A stretch of DNA of 43,383 bases from Candidatus Izemoplasma sp. (GTDB lineage: Bacteria; Bacillota_I; Bacilli_A; Izemoplasmatales; Izemoplasmataceae). The stretch is taken from NCBI GenBank assembly GCA_029939945.1, contig JAOZRX010000001.1, forward strand, positions 1-43,383, in the 5' to 3' direction. The notes under the pieces were generated by a model. The model searched no databases, was not told the origin of the DNA, and saw nothing but the letters and a program-made list of their open reading frames with translations. The position numbers and the translations under genes were made by a program. How positions within the stretch are numbered: the stretch's first letter is position 1; every line of letters starts with the position of its first letter. Below are positions 1 to 8,407 of this stretch, in pieces.

Positions 1-54
1 AGCGCTTGGTTTGGGACCAAGAGGTCGCAGGTTCAAATCCTGTCTTCCCGACCA
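1..54 (+). tRNA. tRNA-Pro (TGG), 5' truncated by window edge
   Basis: Anticodon loop TTTGGGA flanked by CTTGG/CCAAG stem, T-arm GCAGGTTCAAATCCTGT, 3' acceptor CTTCCCGA plus encoded CCA. Confidence 0.9.
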
Positions 55-64
55 TCTGAAGTTT

Positions 65-94
65 AAAAGTAAATCTTATGATTTACTTTTTTTT
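65..94 (+). terminator. Rho-independent terminator after tRNA-Pro
   Basis: AAAAGTAAATC-TTAT-GATTTACTTTT followed by a T-run. Confidence 0.75.
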
Positions 95-104
95 ATGCAA
101 AAAA

Positions 105-125
105 AAGAGCACTAGTTGTGCTCTT
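105..125 (-). terminator. Intrinsic terminator overlapping the stop codon of the GGDEF/HD-GYP gene
   Basis: Inverted repeat AAGAGCAC-TAGTT-GTGCTCTT; on the minus strand it is followed by T8. Confidence 0.65.
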
Positions 126-2499
126 CAAACATTGAAATAAATAATGAAACTAAATTAGGATCAAATTGTATACCTGCTTGTTTTTGTAATTCTAATATTG
201 CGTTTTTATGTGAAATAGCTGGTCGATATACTCTTCCACTAGTCATCACTTCATATGCATCTATAATAGCAATAGCTCTTGAGAGTAGTGGAATATCAAT
301 TCCTTTAAGTTTGTATGGATATCCTGTTCCATCAAAATGCTCGTGATGGAACAATATTCCATCTTCAAGATGTTGTAGTTCGGGAATAGATTTTACAATT
401 CTACTTCCGACTTCGGGATGGGTTTTTATTTTCTCCCAATCTGATTCATTTAATTCTTCAGGGTTTACTAGTATTTCTTTATCAATTGCAATTTTACCTA
501 TGTCGTGAAATCTTGCAAGTAGTGTAAGTGTTTTTGTACTGTCATTATCCAATGATAGTTTAATTGCGAATTTTTCAGATAATTTAATCATATTTTCATT
601 GTGTTCTTTTTTCTCATTACTTTTACTTAAGAGAGTATTTTCAAGGCTATCAATTAGATTCTCTCTCATAGTTCTACCTTCTTGGAGTTTTTCCTTGTAC
701 ATTCTTTCTTCTGCAGTTTTCAGGATGTTATAAATGTCTTCTTTCTCATCTATTTTTGTAGCAATTCCTAGGGAAATACTTGGAGTAATTGGGGAATACA
801 TAGATTTATTACATAAGTCTTTTACTCTAGAGTAAATTCTTTGTGAATCTAGATATGATGTTTGTGGTAATAGAATTACAAATTCATCTCCACCCCATCT
901 AGCCACTATATCTTCAGCTCGTGTTGCTTTTTTGAAGATCTTAGCAATCTCAATAAGTAAATTGTCTCCTTCTAAATGACTAAATGTGTCATTAAGTAAT
1001 TTAAGACCGTTTACATCACCTAAAATTAGTGTTAGAGGTAGTTGTCTTTTTGTATCTAGTCTTTTGAGTTGCTCCTCAAAATAGAATCTATTATACAGTT
1101 TAGTAAGAAAATCATGGTGACTAATATATTTAATTTCTGTCTTACTTGCTTTTTCTAAAGTTACATCTCGAATAACCAAAATAGCTCCATGATTAACTCC
1201 TTCTTCGTAGTTGATTGGAGATATTGTGAAATCTACAAATATTTCGGTGTCTTCATAGTTTTTAATTAGAGAGAAGGCATCACCACTTTTAAAAGATACT
1301 TTATTTTTTACACAATTGTTGAATATTTGTTTAAATGAAATCTCTTTACTACCCGAATAAATTCTAAAAACATCATAAATTTTTCTTCTTGTAGGATTCT
1401 TTGCTCCACCTAAGATTTTAAGAGCTCGATCATTTATAAGAGTAATTCTAGATGATTTATCAGTAGCTACAATTCCTTCTCCAACGCTTAGCAGTGTAGC
1501 TTTTAGTTTTTCATCAACGTCTTTATATAGTCTTTCTTTTTCAACCTTATCAGTAACATCAAAAAGGGAGGTTAAAAGGAACTGTTTACCATTAAGTTCT
1601 ATTGGTCCAGAGTGGACTTCTACATCTATAATAGAATTGTCTTTTAATATATGTTTAAATTTGAAAAAACTTTTTTTATCAATACGAGCTTTATCAATTT
1701 CTGCTTGTACCTCATCATTTGGTAAAGTGTTAATATCTTTGATATTGAGATTTCGAAACTCTTCTAAAGTGTACCCATATTTCTCGATTGCTGTTTCATT
1801 AACATCATAAATTTCCCCTGTTTCTGCATCTAGCAAAAACATTATAGCTTTACTTTTATGAAAAAGATTTCGATATTGAACTTCAGAATTAATAGTTTTT
1901 ATATGTTGGAAATATCTTTGTCTTTGTATTAACATAAATTGAGATATTAATAGACCTCCAAGAGGATATATAGCTATCAAATAGAAAGAAGTAGCTCTTA
2001 GGGTTGATGCTCTTACTTCATCAGGCAAAGTGAGCATTAGAACAACCATAACAAATTGAATTAGTAAAGAGAATAAATATAATTCAATCCAAGTGATTTT
2101 AATATTTTCAAATTTTGGATTTTTAAGTCTATATTTTCTCCAAAGTAGACCAATGACTCCTGAGGATATAATCCATAGAACTCCAGTCAATGCTCCTTGT
2201 CCACCAATATATATACGATATAATGACATAAAAAGTCCTGCAATAATTGTTGGAATAAATCCTATAAACATTGCAGTAGTACTTATTGCAACAGATCTTG
2301 CGTCAAACATAATTCCTGGAGCTAATTCAAAAGGTGTAGACATAATAATTACACCTATCAAAGTAACCAAAAAACCGATGAGAATGGTTTTTGATATACT
2401 CCTAGTTTTTGTAGTAAACGGAAAAATAGAATAAATAACAGCTAATCCAAGTAAAAGTAATATATTCGCTGAAAATGATAAAATTATATCAAAATTCAT
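112..2499 (-). CDS. Membrane sensor: 5TM (LytS/5TMR-LYT-like) - PAS - PAS - GGDEF - HD-GYP protein
   Basis: N-terminal multi-TM region; PAS-like segments; intact RWGGDEF; HD-GYP motifs RFHDIGK and HHEHFDGTGYP. Confidence 0.85.
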   Translation of the reverse strand: MNFDIILSFSANILLLLGLAVIYSIFPFTTKTRSISKTILIGFLVTLIGVIIMSTPFELAPGIMFDARSVAISTTAMFIGFIPTIIAGLFMSLYRIYIGGQGALTGVLWIISSGVIGLLWRKYRLKNPKFENIKITWIELYLFSLLIQFVMVVLMLTLPDEVRASTLRATSFYLIAIYPLGGLLISQFMLIQRQRYFQHIKTINSEVQYRNLFHKSKAIMFLLDAETGEIYDVNETAIEKYGYTLEEFRNLNIKDINTLPNDEVQAEIDKARIDKKSFFKFKHILKDNSIIDVEVHSGPIELNGKQFLLTSLFDVTDKVEKERLYKDVDEKLKATLLSVGEGIVATDKSSRITLINDRALKILGGAKNPTRRKIYDVFRIYSGSKEISFKQIFNNCVKNKVSFKSGDAFSLIKNYEDTEIFVDFTISPINYEEGVNHGAILVIRDVTLEKASKTEIKYISHHDFLTKLYNRFYFEEQLKRLDTKRQLPLTLILGDVNGLKLLNDTFSHLEGDNLLIEIAKIFKKATRAEDIVARWGGDEFVILLPQTSYLDSQRIYSRVKDLCNKSMYSPITPSISLGIATKIDEKEDIYNILKTAEERMYKEKLQEGRTMRENLIDSLENTLLSKSNEKKEHNENMIKLSEKFAIKLSLDNDSTKTLTLLARFHDIGKIAIDKEILVNPEELNESDWEKIKTHPEVGSRIVKSIPELQHLEDGILFHHEHFDGTGYPYKLKGIDIPLLSRAIAIIDAYEVMTSGRVYRPAISHKNAILELQKQAGIQFDPNLVSLFISMFEEHN

Positions 2500-2636
2500 A
2501 CTATCTCTCCTTTCATTCTTATTAACATTATACTATACTATATAAAAGAAACAAAACTTCTTTATAATTTGTGGATATCTTGTTTATAATACTTGCTTTT
2601 AAACTACATTACTATTATAATATATAAGGATAATAT

Positions 2637-2711
2637 GGTCCCGTAGCCAAGTGGCTAAGGCAATGGACTGCAACTCCGTGACCACCAGTTCGAATCTGGT
2701 CGGGACCTCCA
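2637..2711 (+). tRNA. tRNA-Cys (GCA)
   Basis: Cloverleaf: GGTCCCG acceptor pairs CGGGACC, anticodon stem ATGGA-CTGCAAC-TCCGT, T-arm ACCAGTTCGAATCTGGT, CCA end. Confidence 0.93.
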
Positions 2712-3261
2712 TATTGAGTTAACTGAGGTTATTTGTATTTTTATTTAATATTAGCGTATTTGTACCTGTTATTGAGTGAATTGACACAAATAAGCTCTTT
2801 TTTTTGCCTTTTTTTAGAAAATAAGATATAGAGTTTTACTTAGCCACATACTATACATTATATTTATGTCATTTTTAGTATTATTGTGACTAATATCAAT
2901 AAGGGGATTTGGTTTTTGGAAATACGGATACTTGGGTCTTCTATGACCTGTGAATTATAAAAAAGCTATGCTATAATATAGTTAAAGAAATGTAGGGAAG
3001 AAATTGTAGTCCTAATTAGTAGGGCTATTTTTAAAAGGTGGAAATAAGATGGAAATAAAGAAATTTAAGAATGCTTTTGGTATTAAAGAATTACATTTTA
3101 AACATAATGAAAAGTATAGAAATCATTTAAAATCATCTTTACTACTTTTAACTTAAAGTCTACACTGTTCTGATTAACCACATTATCAACTCCTTTGTAC
3201 TATTATCCTAAATTATTTGTTCTAGAGGGGGACTATGTGTCCCGGTTTTTCATAGCAGTGT

Positions 3262-3504
3262 AGTGGTGAACAGCTAAGAATTGCTCTTGTTAGAAGTGTA
3301 GCCATTAGATCAGATTTATTAATTCTTGATGAGATATTTAGTATTTAGATTCAGATTTATAACATCAGATTAGAGATGATTTAATAGTGATTTTAAATAA
3401 AGCTAAAATCACTCGTTGTTTGATACACGTGATTTTAATGATACAACTTGTATTGCTGATAGAACTATAGGAATAGTAGAAGAAGTCATAATTATGAATT
3501 TGTA
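3262..3504 (+). pseudogene. Decayed ABC transporter ATPase C-terminal half
   Basis: GEQLRIALVRSVAIRSDLLILDEIFS (signature and Walker B), then after frameshifts and stops DSDL*HQIRDDLIVILNKAKITR and TRDFNDTTCIADRTIGIVEEV. Confidence 0.7.
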
Positions 3505-3680
3505 AAACTATATTTCTGAGTTGTTTACAGACAGCTTTGTTTGTGATAAACTATTTTGGAACGGATTTTATATTTTGAATTTTAATTAGATATTATTTGC
3601 ACTTAACACTACTTGAAAATTTCAGAATAATTCTTACTGAGATTGTTTTAATTAGAAATAAATAGATAATAGGTGATTTC

Positions 3681-4766
3681 ATGATAACAGAATTAGTAAG
3701 AGCATTAGCTTTTATATTTGTAGCTGAAATGGGTGATAAGACCCAAATTTTAGCTATGGCATTTGCGACAAAATATAGCATAAAAAAGGTCCTGCTTGGA
3801 ATATTCTTAGGCTCTTTGCTAAACCACGGAATAGCTGTATTGCTTGGAAATTCATTAACTAGAATTATAAATCCAAATACCTTGCAAATAATTGCTGGAT
3901 TTGCATTTATAATTTTTGCTCTTTGGAGTTTGAAAATGAATGAGAAAGAAGAAGGAGTTAAAAAGAAAGTTAGATATGGTCCAGTTGTAACTGTTGCCGT
4001 TGCCTTTTTTATAGGGGAACTTGGAGATAAAACACAGCTTACCGCTATTACTCTTTCAGCAAACTCTCAGTTTCCTCTTTTTATACTTATGGGAACAGTT
4101 TTAGGAATGGTAGTAGCTGGTGCTCTTGGAATATTTGTTGGTATAAAATTGGGTAATAAAATACCCGAATTCTTTATAAAATTAGGTGCAGCTATTATTT
4201 TCTTCATATTTGGATTCTCAAAATTATTTCAGTCAATTCCAGATAATATAATGAATATCTATTATGTAATTCCATTTATTGTTGTTGTCTTAGTAATAGC
4301 ATATCTATTACTATTACCTACGCTTAGACAACGTAAAGAAGGTACAACTACTATATATCGAAAAACTATGGAACAATTGTATTCCTTTTATAATGATATA
4401 TCTAATAGGCTTGAAGATATTTGCTTAGGCGAAAATGTTTGTGGTAGTTGTGGAGGAACAAACTGTCTTATTGGATATACAAAAGAACTAATAAAAAGTG
4501 CTAAAAATTCTATTGATATTGATTTAGAATATATTGAGAATCTAGATAATCAAAAGAACTTTGATAAAGAAAAGGTTCTTGAAAGCTTAAGATTAACGAT
4601 TAGTTTTCTTAAAGACCATCCTGAAAATAGCGCTTGCAAGATAATCCATCAAGCTAGAATGAATTTTGAAACTATTTTATTTAAAACACATATAGAAGAT
4701 TTTAATGATTATAAGAAATATAAATCTAAACTAGATAGGATTAATAAAAACAGGTTTAAAATATGA
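3681..4766 (+). CDS. TMEM165/GDT1 (UPF0016) family cation transporter with C-terminal cytosolic Cys-rich extension
   Basis: Duplicated E-x-G-D-K-T motifs (AEMGDKTQILAMAFATKY, GELGDKTQLTAITLSA), six or more TM segments, and a tail containing CLGENVCGSCGGTNC. Confidence 0.88.
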   Translation: MITELVRALAFIFVAEMGDKTQILAMAFATKYSIKKVLLGIFLGSLLNHGIAVLLGNSLTRIINPNTLQIIAGFAFIIFALWSLKMNEKEEGVKKKVRYGPVVTVAVAFFIGELGDKTQLTAITLSANSQFPLFILMGTVLGMVVAGALGIFVGIKLGNKIPEFFIKLGAAIIFFIFGFSKLFQSIPDNIMNIYYVIPFIVVVLVIAYLLLLPTLRQRKEGTTTIYRKTMEQLYSFYNDISNRLEDICLGENVCGSCGGTNCLIGYTKELIKSAKNSIDIDLEYIENLDNQKNFDKEKVLESLRLTISFLKDHPENSACKIIHQARMNFETILFKTHIEDFNDYKKYKSKLDRINKNRFKI

Positions 4767-5029
4767 AACAATCAAAAAGATCTATATAATATAACTAAAT
4801 TGGCTATGATAAGACATTAAAGTAAGGTATGAGATAAACTCTATTAAGACAACCCCAAAAACCTTATAAACTCTATAACAACAAGATAGATGATGGTATT
4901 GAAATTTGAGAAAAATAGATTATATGTATATGATAGAATTGTAGAAAAATGGCGGTTAAAAAATGTCGAAATCTACAATTCTATTTTTTTTGATATAATA
5001 AAATATTAGATAAGTCTGGGAGCACATAT

Positions 5030-5066
5030 AAACACACATACGCTTAATAGCTTATGTGTGTTTTGA
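5030..5066 (+). terminator. Probable intrinsic terminator
   Basis: AAACACACATACGC...GCTTATGTGTGTTTT inverted repeat followed by a T-rich tract. Confidence 0.5.
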
Positions 5067-5205
5067 TTTGAGAGGGAAAAGCTGAGAAGAACATTTATTA
5101 TATTGGCTATTGGAAGATTAAATGAGCAAGTGATTCCAAGGATGTTTGTGATATAATAAAGTGATAACTTATATAAACTATCTACATTAAGAGGCTGGTG
5201 ATTTA

Positions 5206-5742
5206 ATGAGAAATATTCTTATCAACCATTATCAAAACTATCAAAAAATGGAAGTATCTGATTTTCTTAAATTACTTTATCAAAGTAGTTTTGGTCCAAG
5301 ACACCTCCATCTTATTCCGAATGTTGAAACCATACATAGATATTTGGATGAAGAAATTAAATCTATGACCCATAAGACTAGTTCCTATGAAGAAAATATT
5401 GGGAATGGTTATGTTAGGGTCTATCTTTCTTCTATAAAAAAAGGCCTCATTACACAAAGTCAATTAGAGAGAGCCTTTTTGTCTTCAATGAACGATGAAA
5501 AGAATATGGAATCAGCTAGTAAAACTTTTTATGGTGGAATCAAAGTTTTTATGGATTTATGTAAAAAAGATATAATACAGATTCCTTTGTCACAAGTAAC
5601 CACAGAAATTGATAAGTATTTGATAAAAGGAGTAAGACCAATTCATCATTCAGAAATATATAGAAAAACATATAATCCCCATTATCGCGTGGTAGCGAAA
5701 AAACACTTAGAAATGAAAATCATTGAAGAATATGCAATTTAA
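5206..5742 (+). CDS. Conserved hypothetical protein
   Basis: 178 aa ORF with RBS-like GAGGCTGGTG upstream; N-terminal IxxHYQNYQKM..DFLKLLYQSSFGPRHL resembles an uncharacterised Firmicute family. Confidence 0.7.
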   Translation: MRNILINHYQNYQKMEVSDFLKLLYQSSFGPRHLHLIPNVETIHRYLDEEIKSMTHKTSSYEENIGNGYVRVYLSSIKKGLITQSQLERAFLSSMNDEKNMESASKTFYGGIKVFMDLCKKDIIQIPLSQVTTEIDKYLIKGVRPIHHSEIYRKTYNPHYRVVAKKHLEMKIIEEYAI

Positions 5743-5842
5743 GGAGAAAAAAATATATTTTATAATCCTAGGGAAAGAAACTCGGCACTTAAACCCCTTA
5801 AAATGACATAAACTCGGTACAGACAAGATATATTTATATTGT

Positions 5843-5875
5843 AAAGGTTCTATCTAAAGATGGAATCTTTTTTTA
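5843..5875 (+). terminator. Probable intrinsic terminator
   Basis: AAGGTTC...GAATCTT stem followed by T7. Confidence 0.45.
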
Positions 5876-5967
5876 TATTAAAAAATTCAAAAAGGTGAAG
5901 TTTAACTTTGACATTTTTACTTAATTTTTATATAATTATTCTATAGTTTTATACAAAGGAGAATAAT

Positions 5968-6588
5968 ATGAGAGTAGGAATTATCGGGCCAATCGGTTCA
6001 GGAAAATCAACTTTATCAAAATTATTAGCAGATCATTATAAGGTTCCAATGGTAGCTGAACCAGTTGAAAAAAACGAATTTTTACCTTTGTTCTATGAGG
6101 ATAAAAAGACCTTTGCTTTATTAAGTCAAAACGCATTTTATTCTTCACTATTTTTATTAATGTGGAACTCAAAACATTATAAATCTTGTATTTTTGATTC
6201 AACATTATTTTCAAATCTTGTATTTACTGAATTATTGCGTTTAGAAGGTATCATGTCTGCATATGAAGTAGCTTTGACTTACGCTATTGCGGATGAACAT
6301 TTAAAACGTTTGCCTGATGTTGATATCCATCTTGTTCTATTAAGAGATGAGGATCAATTGTTTGAGAACGTTAGAAAGCGTGGTAGAGACATTGAGAAAG
6401 ATCAACACGATTATTTAAAATTTCATTATAAGAATTATTTTGATGTGTTAGAACGAATATTTAAGAATTATCAAGTTCCTGAAGAAAAAATACTTTATTT
6501 AAAAATTGGGGATATGTTTCAAGAAGATGAATTTAAGAGAATTTGCAATATTATTGAAACACGTTATAAAAAACTGCAAGAAAGATAA
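5968..6588 (+). CDS. Deoxynucleoside kinase (dNK/dGK/dAK family)
   Basis: P-loop GPIGSGKST, DSTLFSNLVF and a lid-like RKRGRDIE region; RBS AAAGGAG. Confidence 0.88.
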   Translation: MRVGIIGPIGSGKSTLSKLLADHYKVPMVAEPVEKNEFLPLFYEDKKTFALLSQNAFYSSLFLLMWNSKHYKSCIFDSTLFSNLVFTELLRLEGIMSAYEVALTYAIADEHLKRLPDVDIHLVLLRDEDQLFENVRKRGRDIEKDQHDYLKFHYKNYFDVLERIFKNYQVPEEKILYLKIGDMFQEDEFKRICNIIETRYKKLQER

Positions 6589-6603
6589 TCATTTAAAGAA
6601 TAC

Positions 6604-6633
6604 AAGGCACTATTAAACGTTAGTGCCTTTTTC
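6604..6633 (+). terminator. Intrinsic terminator
   Basis: AAGGCACTA-TTAAACGT-TAGTGCCTT followed by TTT. Confidence 0.75.
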
Positions 6634-6670
6634 AGTGCTTATATGATATAATTTACTAAGAGGAATTTTA

Positions 6671-7264
6671 ATGAGGAGTGAGAAGATGTACGAAAGTTTA
6701 TTTAAGAATTATTTACCTACTTGTGAACAAGAAAAAATAGATAAAAGCTCAATCTTGAGTTTCATTAAAAGTAATAATGATTGTCTTTTAAGAACAAATC
6801 TAGTTGCTCATATTACATCTTCAGCTATTGTAGTAAACAAAACAATGGAAAAAGTGTTATTCATCCATCACAATATCTATAATTCTTGGGGATGGGTAGG
6901 AGGACATAATGATGGTAATCCTAACTTGCTAGAAGTGGCTTTGGAAGAAGCGAAAGAAGAAACTGGTGTTAAAAACATTGTTCCTTTTAATGATGAAATT
7001 ATTGGTATTGATATAATCTTAGTTGAAAATCATATTAAGAATGGATTGTTTGTAGGAGATCATCTACATTTAAACGCAACTTTCCTATTAATTGCTGATG
7101 AAAAAGATAATCTAGTAATAAAAAGGGACGAAAATTCAGGAGTAAGATGGTTCTATATAAACGAAGTTATGGAATATATAACAGAGGAGAGAATAAAGGT
7201 TGTTTATAATAAATTATTCAAAAGAATTTCAGGGATAAAAAAGAGAGCTAAAAATAATGAGTGA
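6671..7264 (+). CDS. NUDIX hydrolase
   Basis: NUDIX box GGHNDGNPNLLEVALEEAKEETGV; the ATG at 6686 is an alternative start. Confidence 0.85.
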   Translation: MRSEKMYESLFKNYLPTCEQEKIDKSSILSFIKSNNDCLLRTNLVAHITSSAIVVNKTMEKVLFIHHNIYNSWGWVGGHNDGNPNLLEVALEEAKEETGVKNIVPFNDEIIGIDIILVENHIKNGLFVGDHLHLNATFLLIADEKDNLVIKRDENSGVRWFYINEVMEYITEERIKVVYNKLFKRISGIKKRAKNNE

Positions 7265-7360
7265 GTGTCATTAACCATATACTTAGATATCTTATGCTAT
7301 ACTTAAATTAAGTATTATGAAAATAAACATACATTTTTTAAAGAAAGGATGTTTTAAAAT

Positions 7361-7609
7361 ATGGTGAAAGTTATATTCTTAAATCTACTTCGAAGTAAGT
7401 ATGATATTCATGAAATCGTAGTTAACCCAGGAACTATACGTGATATAATCAAACAAATTCAGGTGATCTATCCAGAAGTCCTTTCTGAAGATTTTAAACA
7501 TTCTGTTGTATTTGTTAATACAAATAGAGTAGTAAATCAATTTATGTATGACGAAGTAGTTAATGATGGAGATGAATTAGTATTTACTCATTTCATTGGT
7601 GGAGGGTAA
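7361..7609 (+). CDS. MoaD/ThiS-family ubiquitin-like sulfur-carrier protein
   Basis: 82 aa beta-grasp-like protein (NPGTIRDIIKQI..., DGDELVFTHFIGGG) with C-terminal Gly-Gly(-Gly); RBS AAAGGATG. Confidence 0.8.
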   Translation: MVKVIFLNLLRSKYDIHEIVVNPGTIRDIIKQIQVIYPEVLSEDFKHSVVFVNTNRVVNQFMYDEVVNDGDELVFTHFIGGG

Positions 7610-7638
7610 ACAAGTTAGCAAAAAACAAATAAACTGAT

Positions 7639-7668
7639 AAAGTGTTTTTATTTTAGAAACACTTTTTT
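7639..7668 (+). terminator. Intrinsic terminator
   Basis: AAAGTGTTTT...AAACACTTTTTTT hairpin. Confidence 0.65.
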
Positions 7669-7842
7669 TATTTGTATATAAAGACGAATAATGCTTTTAA
7701 TTCTTAGATTAAATATCCAATAAATATGTTTAGTAAAAACGAATATATTTATCACTCTAAATGCCTATAATTAGCGATGTAATTTACAAGTGGATTTCAG
7801 ACAAAAAAAATACCCGTAAATAATTGTTTGATATTGAAACTA

Positions 7843-7875
7843 TTTGTTGCAACAAAGAGGTTTATGCGTTATAAT
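7843..7875 (+). promoter_or_regulatory. SigA-type promoter of the hydrogenase operon with a 14-bp palindrome over the -35
   Basis: -35 TTGCAA (7847-7852), 17-nt spacer, -10 TATAAT (7870-7875); palindrome TTTGTTGCAACAAA at 7843-7856. Confidence 0.65.
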
Positions 7876-7945
7876 TTCGTTGTAAATCTATTATAGATTT
7901 TTTGTATCAAAATCAAACATAAAAACTAGTTTAGGAGGACACATC

Positions 7946-8407
7946 ATGGAGCTAAGAAGACTATTGAGTAAATACACGAAAACAGAAGACAGTTTAATCA
8001 TCATTTTATTGGAATTACAAACCATAAAAAAGAGTAATTTTATTTCTGAAAAAGAATTAGTTGAAATAGCAAACTATCTTGGAGTAACAGAAAGCAAAGT
8101 TTGTAGTGTAATGTCATTTTACACATTACTTTCAACAACTGAAAAAGGAAAACATATTATCCAAGTTTGTAATGATGTTCCTTGTTATTTGAATGATGAT
8201 ATTAATGTATTAGAAAGAATAGAAAGAGAATTAGGCATTAAAGTAAATGAAACTACAAAAGATAAAGAGTTCACTTTAGAACATACAAGTTGTATTGGGT
8301 GTTGTAATGAATCACCTGCGATGAGAATTGATAATGTTACATATACAAACTTATCTCCTGGTAAAATATCAAGTATTTTACATAGTGTAAGGGGGGTTAA
8401 ACAATGA
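7946..8407 (+). CDS. hydC: NADH-linked [FeFe] hydrogenase gamma subunit (NuoE-like, thioredoxin-fold [2Fe-2S])
   Basis: CNDVPC ... CIGCC cysteine pattern; operon with NuoF-like and HydA; RBS TAGGAGGAC. Confidence 0.88.
   Translation: MELRRLLSKYTKTEDSLIIILLELQTIKKSNFISEKELVEIANYLGVTESKVCSVMSFYTLLSTTEKGKHIIQVCNDVPCYLNDDINVLERIERELGIKVNETTKDKEFTLEHTSCIGCCNESPAMRIDNVTYTNLSPGKISSILHSVRGVKQ

Noticed and set aside
2093-2434. 113 aa plus-strand ORF
   Set aside because: Antisense to the TM region of the GGDEF/HD-GYP gene.
2725-2797. Long-loop inverted repeat GAGGTTATTTGT / ACAAATAAGCTC after tRNA-Cys
   Set aside because: Loop of about 49 nt and one mismatch; a T8 tract follows, but evidence for a real terminator is weak.
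2880-3060. yybP-ykoY (Mn) riboswitch upstream of the GDT1 transporter
   Set aside because: Expected by gene family, but I could not recognise the conserved loops; the region contains gene debris instead.
7843-7856. Canonical Rex operator
   Set aside because: TTGTTGCAACAA lacks the usual spacer between half-sites, so reported only as an unassigned palindrome.
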